From: Klenkia sp. PcliD-1-E
Lineage (GTDB): Bacteria; Actinomycetota; Actinomycetes; Mycobacteriales; Geodermatophilaceae
Reading direction: 5' to 3'
DNA: 51,300 nucleotides
Assembly (NCBI RefSeq): GCF_024124375.1
Contig: NZ_JAMXRZ010000012.1
Location: 1 to 51,300 of the forward strand
Below the pieces are notes generated by a model. It had not been told where the DNA came from. It did no database searches and saw only the letters and a program-made list of their open reading frames with translations. This document shows, in pieces, positions 47,988 to 51,300 of this stretch. Within the stretch, counting starts at the first letter, position 1. Each line of letters opens with the position of its first letter. A program made the translations under genes and the position numbers.

Positions 47988-48470
47988 GTGCTGGCCGAGG
48001 CGTTCCGCGAGGTGATGGCCGGGGTCGCCACCCCGGTCTCGGTCATCACCGCGGTGTCGGCCGACGGCGTCCCGCACGGGACGACGGTGTCGGCGTTCGC
48101 GTCGCTGTCGATGGACCCGCCGATGGTGCTGGTCTCCCTCGACCGCGGGTCGGACCTGCTGGCCCTGGTCCGGGACACCGGCCGGTTCGGCGTGAACGTG
48201 CTCGGCTCCACCCAGTCGGCGCTGGCGCTGTCGTTCGCCCGCAAGGGCCCGGACAAGTTCGCCGCCGTCGACTGGGTGCCCGACTCCGGCCTGCCCCGGC
48301 TGCCCGGCGCGCCCGGGTGGCTGGCCTGCGACGTGGAGTCCCTGGTCGAGGGCGGGGACCACGTCGTCGCCCTCGGCCTGGTCACCGCGGCCGACACCGT
48401 CGACGGCGCCCCGCTCACCTACCACTCCCGGGTCTTCGGCACCCACGCCGCACTGGAGGCCACCCCGTGA
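47988..48470 (+). CDS. flavin reductase (HpaC/split-barrel family)
   Basis: A 160-residue split-barrel flavin reductase. FREVMAGVATPVSVITA near the N-terminus, THGTTVSAFASLSMDPPMVLVSL and the HHYHSR-like end (LTYHSRVFGTH) show the family. It makes FMNH2 with NAD(P)H and passes it freely to a partner monooxygenase. The GTG start is three bases after the aldehyde dehydrogenase stop, and its stop overlaps the RibBA start. It is the natural partner of the LLM enzyme at 49950. Confidence 0.92.
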   Translation: MLAEAFREVMAGVATPVSVITAVSADGVPHGTTVSAFASLSMDPPMVLVSLDRGSDLLALVRDTGRFGVNVLGSTQSALALSFARKGPDKFAAVDWVPDSGLPRLPGAPGWLACDVESLVEGGDHVVALGLVTAADTVDGAPLTYHSRVFGTHAALEATP

Positions 48471-49738
48471 AGCGCACCCCCACCGAATCGGTGCAGACCG
48501 CCGTCGCCGCCCTGGCCGCCGGCGGCATGGTCGTCGTCGTCGACGACGCCGACCGGGAGAACGAGGGCGACCTGGTCGTGGCCGCCGAGCTGTGCACGCC
48601 GGAGCAGATGGCCTTCCTCGTGCGGCACACCACCGGCATCGTCTGCACCCCGATGCCCGCCGCCCGCGCGGCGGAGCTGCAGCTGCCGCTCATGGTCACC
48701 GACAACACCGACGCCCACGGCACGGCGTTCACCGTCACCGTGGACCACCACGACACCTCCACCGGCGTCTCGGCCGCCGACCGCGCCGCCACCGTCCGCG
48801 CCCTGACCTCGGCACCGGCGGCCGAGTTCCGCCGTCCCGGGCACGTGTTCCCCCTCATCGCCCGCGCCGGCGGGGTGCTGGTGCGCGCCGGGCACACCGA
48901 GGCCGCCGTCGACCTCACCACCATGGCCGGGCTCTCGGGCGTGGGCGTGATCGGGGAGATCGTGGACGAGGACGGCTCCATGCGAGCGGGTGCGTCGCTG
49001 ACCGGGTTCGCCCGCGAGCACGGGCTGCCGATCCTGGCGATCGCCGACCTGGTGCGGCACCGCCGCGCCACCGAACGCCTCGTCGAGCTGGTCGGGTCGG
49101 CGCAGATGCCCACCGAGTTCGGCGAGTTCCGCGCCGCGGCCTACCGCAACACCCTCGACGGCACCGAGCACCTGGCGCTGGTCATGGGTGACCTGTCCGC
49201 GGCCTCCCGCACCCCGGCCGGGGCGCTGGTGCGGGTGCACTCCGAGTGCCTGACCGGCGACATCCTGGGCTCCCTGCGCTGCGACTGCGGCGCCCAGCTC
49301 GAGCAGGCCCTGGCCACCATCTCCGCCGAAGGCGTCGGCGCCGTGGTCTACCTGCGCGGCCACGAAGGCCGCGGCATCGGCCTGGGCCACAAGATCCGCG
49401 CCTACGCCCTGCAGGAGCAGGGCCTGGACACCGTCGACGCCAACACCGCCCAAGGCCTGCCCGTCGACAGCCGCTCCTACGGCGTCGGTGCCCAGATCCT
49501 CGGCGACCTCGGCGCCACCCGCATCCGGCTCATCACCAACAACCCCGCCAAGTACGGCGGCCTGGACGGCTACGGCCTCACCATCACCGGCCGGGTGCAC
49601 CTGCCCACCGTCGAGACCCCGCACAACGTGCGCTACCTGCGCACCAAGCGGGAGCGGATGGGCCACCGGTTCGGCACCGCCACCCTGCCCGCCGGGGGGC
49701 TGTCCGCCGTCCTGGACCTGCCGGTCGCCGGCACCTGA
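48467..49738 (+). CDS. ribBA: bifunctional RibBA (DHBP synthase / GTP cyclohydrolase II)
   Basis: A 423-residue fusion. The first half (about residues 1-205) is 3,4-dihydroxy-2-butanone-4-phosphate synthase with DDADRENEGDLVVAAE and the later HTEAAVDL block. The second half (about 215-423) is GTP cyclohydrolase II with zinc Cys ligands in CLTGDILGSLRCDCGA and the RGHEGRGIGLGHK loop. Both are first steps of riboflavin synthesis. No other rib genes are near. Lying between a flavin reductase and an LLM monooxygenase, it probably raises FMN supply for the operon, a second copy beside a housekeeping one elsewhere. It overlaps the reductase gene (GTGA) and ends in a strong terminator. Confidence 0.95.
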   Translation: MKRTPTESVQTAVAALAAGGMVVVVDDADRENEGDLVVAAELCTPEQMAFLVRHTTGIVCTPMPAARAAELQLPLMVTDNTDAHGTAFTVTVDHHDTSTGVSAADRAATVRALTSAPAAEFRRPGHVFPLIARAGGVLVRAGHTEAAVDLTTMAGLSGVGVIGEIVDEDGSMRAGASLTGFAREHGLPILAIADLVRHRRATERLVELVGSAQMPTEFGEFRAAAYRNTLDGTEHLALVMGDLSAASRTPAGALVRVHSECLTGDILGSLRCDCGAQLEQALATISAEGVGAVVYLRGHEGRGIGLGHKIRAYALQEQGLDTVDANTAQGLPVDSRSYGVGAQILGDLGATRIRLITNNPAKYGGLDGYGLTITGRVHLPTVETPHNVRYLRTKRERMGHRFGTATLPAGGLSAVLDLPVAGT

Positions 49739-49751
49739 CCCGCGCCGTCCC

Positions 49752-49783
49752 GGGCCCCTCGCGCAGCGCTGCGCGAGGGGCCC
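49752..49783 (+). terminator. terminator after ribBA
   Basis: GGGCCCCTCGCGCAGC joined directly to its reverse complement gives a perfect 32-base palindrome, 13 bases after the ribBA stop. The region from here to 49949 otherwise holds a promoter candidate and no gene. Confidence 0.75.
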
Positions 49784-49882
49784 CGGGTGTGCTCCCGTGC
49801 AGGTCAGCGGGGTGTCGCGGAGGTCTGCCGGGAGCGGTCACGGCAGTGCGCTCGGCGGCTGTCGGCGGCCGCCGGGCACTCC

Positions 49883-49888
49883 TAGCGT
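49883..49888 (+). promoter_or_regulatory. candidate -10 box of the last LLM gene
   Basis: TAGCGT within CCTAGCGTCGG, 61 bases before the GTG at 49950. It suggests that the LLM gene has its own promoter after the ribBA terminator, of the same type as those at 41288 and 46453. Confidence 0.35.
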
Positions 49889-49949
49889 CGGCGGTGAACG
49901 TGGCCCAGGGCACACCGCGCCCGGCCCGCCGATCCGCCGAGGAGCTCGC

Positions 49950-51149
49950 GTGACGACCACCGACGACCGTCCCACCCAGCGCGCCAACGAGCGTCTGGGG
50001 CTGGCCCCCACCGACCCGCGGCCGCCGGCCGAGACCCAGCCGCACGCCGACCGCACGACGACCAACCCGCTGTTCAACGACCAGGGCATGAAGCTCGGCC
50101 TGTTCGGCACGAACTGCTCCTACGGCCTGATCATGAGCCACGCGGCCAGCAGCTACGAGATCACCTGGGAGCACACCAAGGCCATCGCCCAGAAGGCCGA
50201 CCGGCTGGGCTTCGAGGCGATGGTCCCGGTCGCCCGCTGGAAGGGCTTCGGCGGCTCGACCAACTTCAACGGCAACTGCTTCGAGACCTACACGTGGGCC
50301 GCGGGCCTGGCCGAGGCCACCGAGAACATCGCGATCGCCGCGACCTCGCACCTGCCCACCATGCACCCGATCGTCTCGGCCAAGCAGGCCACCACGATCG
50401 ACCACATCTCCGGCGGCCGGTTCGTGCTCAACCTGGTGATGGGCTGGGTGACCCCCGAGATGGAGATGTTCGGTCGCGAGCAGCGCGAGCACGACGAGCG
50501 CTACGCGTTCGGCCAGGAGTGGCTGGACTTCGCGAACAAGCTGTGGACCGAGCAGGGCAGCTTCGACGTCGACGGGAAGTACTTCCACGGCATGGACGTC
50601 GAGGCCTACCCCAAGCCGATCCAGGGCCCGCGCCCGGCGCTCATCAACGCCGGCAACTCCCCCGCCGGCATCGAGTTCTCCGCCCGCAACGTCGACGTCA
50701 ACTTCGCCTCGCTGGACACCCTGGAGAACGTCACGAGCTACACGTCCACGCTCAAGGAGAAGGCCCGCACCGAGCACCAGCGCGACATCCAGACCATGAC
50801 CTACGGGCTCATCGTCTGCCGCGACACCGAGGCCGAGGCCAAGGCCGCCTTCCAGAACGTGATCGACGAGGGCGACTGGGGCGCCGCCGGCAACGTCATC
50901 AAGATCGCCAGCTCGGGCGCCTCGCAGTCCTTCGACCACGTGGTCAAGGAGTACCAGGAGCGCTTCATCGCCGGCTGGGGCGGCTACCCGATCGTCGGCA
51001 CCCCGGAGCAGGTCACCGAGGAGCTGGTGAAGCTGAACAAGGCCGGCATGGACGGCATGATCATGGGTCTCATCGACCCGGTGCAGGAGCTCGACGTCTT
51101 CGAGAGCGACATCCTGCCGCTGATGGTGCAGGCGGGCATCCGCCACTGA
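49950..51149 (+). CDS. SfnG/SsuD-like LLM flavin-dependent monooxygenase (paralogue 2)
   Basis: A 399-residue luciferase-like monooxygenase. A hydrophilic N-terminal extension of about 40 residues precedes the TIM barrel (MKLGLFGTNCSYG, GFGGSTNFNGNCFETYTWAAG, TTIDHISGGRFVLNLVMGW, EHDERYAFGQEW). The protein is similar over its whole length to the one at 33876. GTG 49950 follows GAGGAG. It lies after the aldehyde dehydrogenase, flavin reductase and ribBA genes, which supply FMNH2 and can oxidise an aldehyde product. It probably oxidises a small sulfonate, sulfone or other organic compound; the substrate cannot be read from sequence. Confidence 0.92.
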   Translation: MTTTDDRPTQRANERLGLAPTDPRPPAETQPHADRTTTNPLFNDQGMKLGLFGTNCSYGLIMSHAASSYEITWEHTKAIAQKADRLGFEAMVPVARWKGFGGSTNFNGNCFETYTWAAGLAEATENIAIAATSHLPTMHPIVSAKQATTIDHISGGRFVLNLVMGWVTPEMEMFGREQREHDERYAFGQEWLDFANKLWTEQGSFDVDGKYFHGMDVEAYPKPIQGPRPALINAGNSPAGIEFSARNVDVNFASLDTLENVTSYTSTLKEKARTEHQRDIQTMTYGLIVCRDTEAEAKAAFQNVIDEGDWGAAGNVIKIASSGASQSFDHVVKEYQERFIAGWGGYPIVGTPEQVTEELVKLNKAGMDGMIMGLIDPVQELDVFESDILPLMVQAGIRH

Positions 51150-51157
51150 CCGCCCGC

Positions 51158-51177
51158 GGCGTGGATCAGCTGGCTCG
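51158..51177. repeat. family A repeat, truncated copy (left arm only)
   Basis: GGCGTGGATCAGCTGGCTCG matches the first 20 bases of the family A copies at 12459 and 39489 at 17 positions (12 in a row). The rest of the repeat is missing, replaced by different sequence that leads to an IS30-like transposase start. This looks like an interrupted copy. Confidence 0.5.
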
Positions 51178-51221
51178 GTGTCAACCGGTCGTTGCATCAC
51201 CCCAGCTGAGGGGTGGGGCTC

Positions 51222-51300
51222 GTGGCGACTCGGGCGAACATGCGGGTGTTCTGGTCGGGGATCGCTGAGGGGCTGACCGTTGCGTCAGCCTCTCAGCGGG
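51222..51300 (+). mobile_element. start of an IS30-like transposase (runs off the right edge)
   Basis: Only 26 codons are visible: GTG then ATRANMRVFWSGIAEGL, ending TVASASQR. The MRVFW..IAEGL stretch is the helix at the start of actinobacterial IS30-family transposases, followed by the Ala-rich helix-turn-helix. GAGGGG lies upstream. The 44 bases before it (from about 51178) contain GTGTCAACCGGTCGTTGCA, which could be the terminal inverted repeat of the element. Base use is slightly less GC-rich than around it. Confidence 0.55.

Noticed and set aside
46500-51149. A true bioluminescence operon
   Set aside because: The oxygenase resembles SfnG/SsuD-type enzymes, there is no second luciferase subunit and there are no fatty-acid reductase genes; only the arrangement is similar.
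1-51300. tRNA, rRNA or riboswitch genes, including an FMN riboswitch before ribBA
   Set aside because: I found no cloverleaf, no rRNA segments and no room for a leader before ribBA, whose start overlaps the preceding gene.

Overview
The window is 51.3 kb of very GC-rich, gene-dense DNA. Many genes start with GTG, and 4-base start/stop overlaps (ATGA, GTGA) are common. Several genes seem to lack a leader. There is a biotin-type pyruvate carboxylase and a MazEF-like pair, and many catabolic genes use CoA or flavin. All this points to a soil-type actinobacterium. A member of the Geodermatophilaceae or a relative is my guess from gene style, not a proven assignment. I saw no rRNA, tRNA, CRISPR array or phage genes. 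No gap between genes exceeds about 210 bases.

Left part (1-12.4 kb): a guanidino-compound and amine block. It holds a succinate-semialdehyde dehydrogenase, divergent from a ureohydrolase overlapping a copper amine oxidase. After a degenerate GGDEF-like gene and a PP2C phosphatase comes a second block: a cyclase-family hydrolase, divergent from an NCS1 permease, a SnoaL-like protein and a second ureohydrolase. These genes could import a guanidino or amide compound, release urea, oxidise the amine and pass a C4 semialdehyde to succinate. A VIT1-like transporter, an Lrp regulator and a ThrE-type exporter follow.

Centre (12.5-24.3 kb): the most interesting region. A GntR/FCD regulator lies among three transcription units. 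One is a coupled MaoC hydratase - CaiB CoA-transferase - acyl-CoA dehydrogenase - CitE lyase operon. The second is a divergent amidase. The third is WrbA - isochorismatase-family hydrolase - MmgE/PrpD - RutA-like monooxygenase - PEP mutase/isocitrate lyase family enzyme. A 19-base motif precedes all three, at 19615, 20878 and 16328 (inverted), so they look like one regulon. The likely job is oxidative ring or amide opening followed by CoA-dependent breakdown of a branched C5 diacid. The substrate is unknown.

Middle right (24.3-39.5 kb): a chemoreceptor, pyruvate carboxylase, an SDR enzyme, a toxin-antitoxin pair, DUF1772 and MpaB-like proteins, threonine dehydratase, a luciferase-like (LLM) monooxygenase, a shortened AceE-like E1 enzyme, an AraC regulator and an SCO6745-family protein.

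Right (39.6-51.3 kb): a zinc alcohol dehydrogenase and DinB protein, divergent from a CoA-transferase / HMG-CoA lyase / FMN reductase operon. Then come a LysR regulator divergent from a TDT transporter, and a unit of aldehyde dehydrogenase, flavin reductase, RibBA and a second SfnG-like LLM monooxygenase. The window ends in the first codons of an IS30-like transposase.

Between genes lie small palindromic repeats of at least two families. Family A is 92 bases, at 12459 and 39489, with a probable cut copy at 51158. Family B is 73 bases, at 17578 and 32427; both copies supply the stop codon of the preceding gene.
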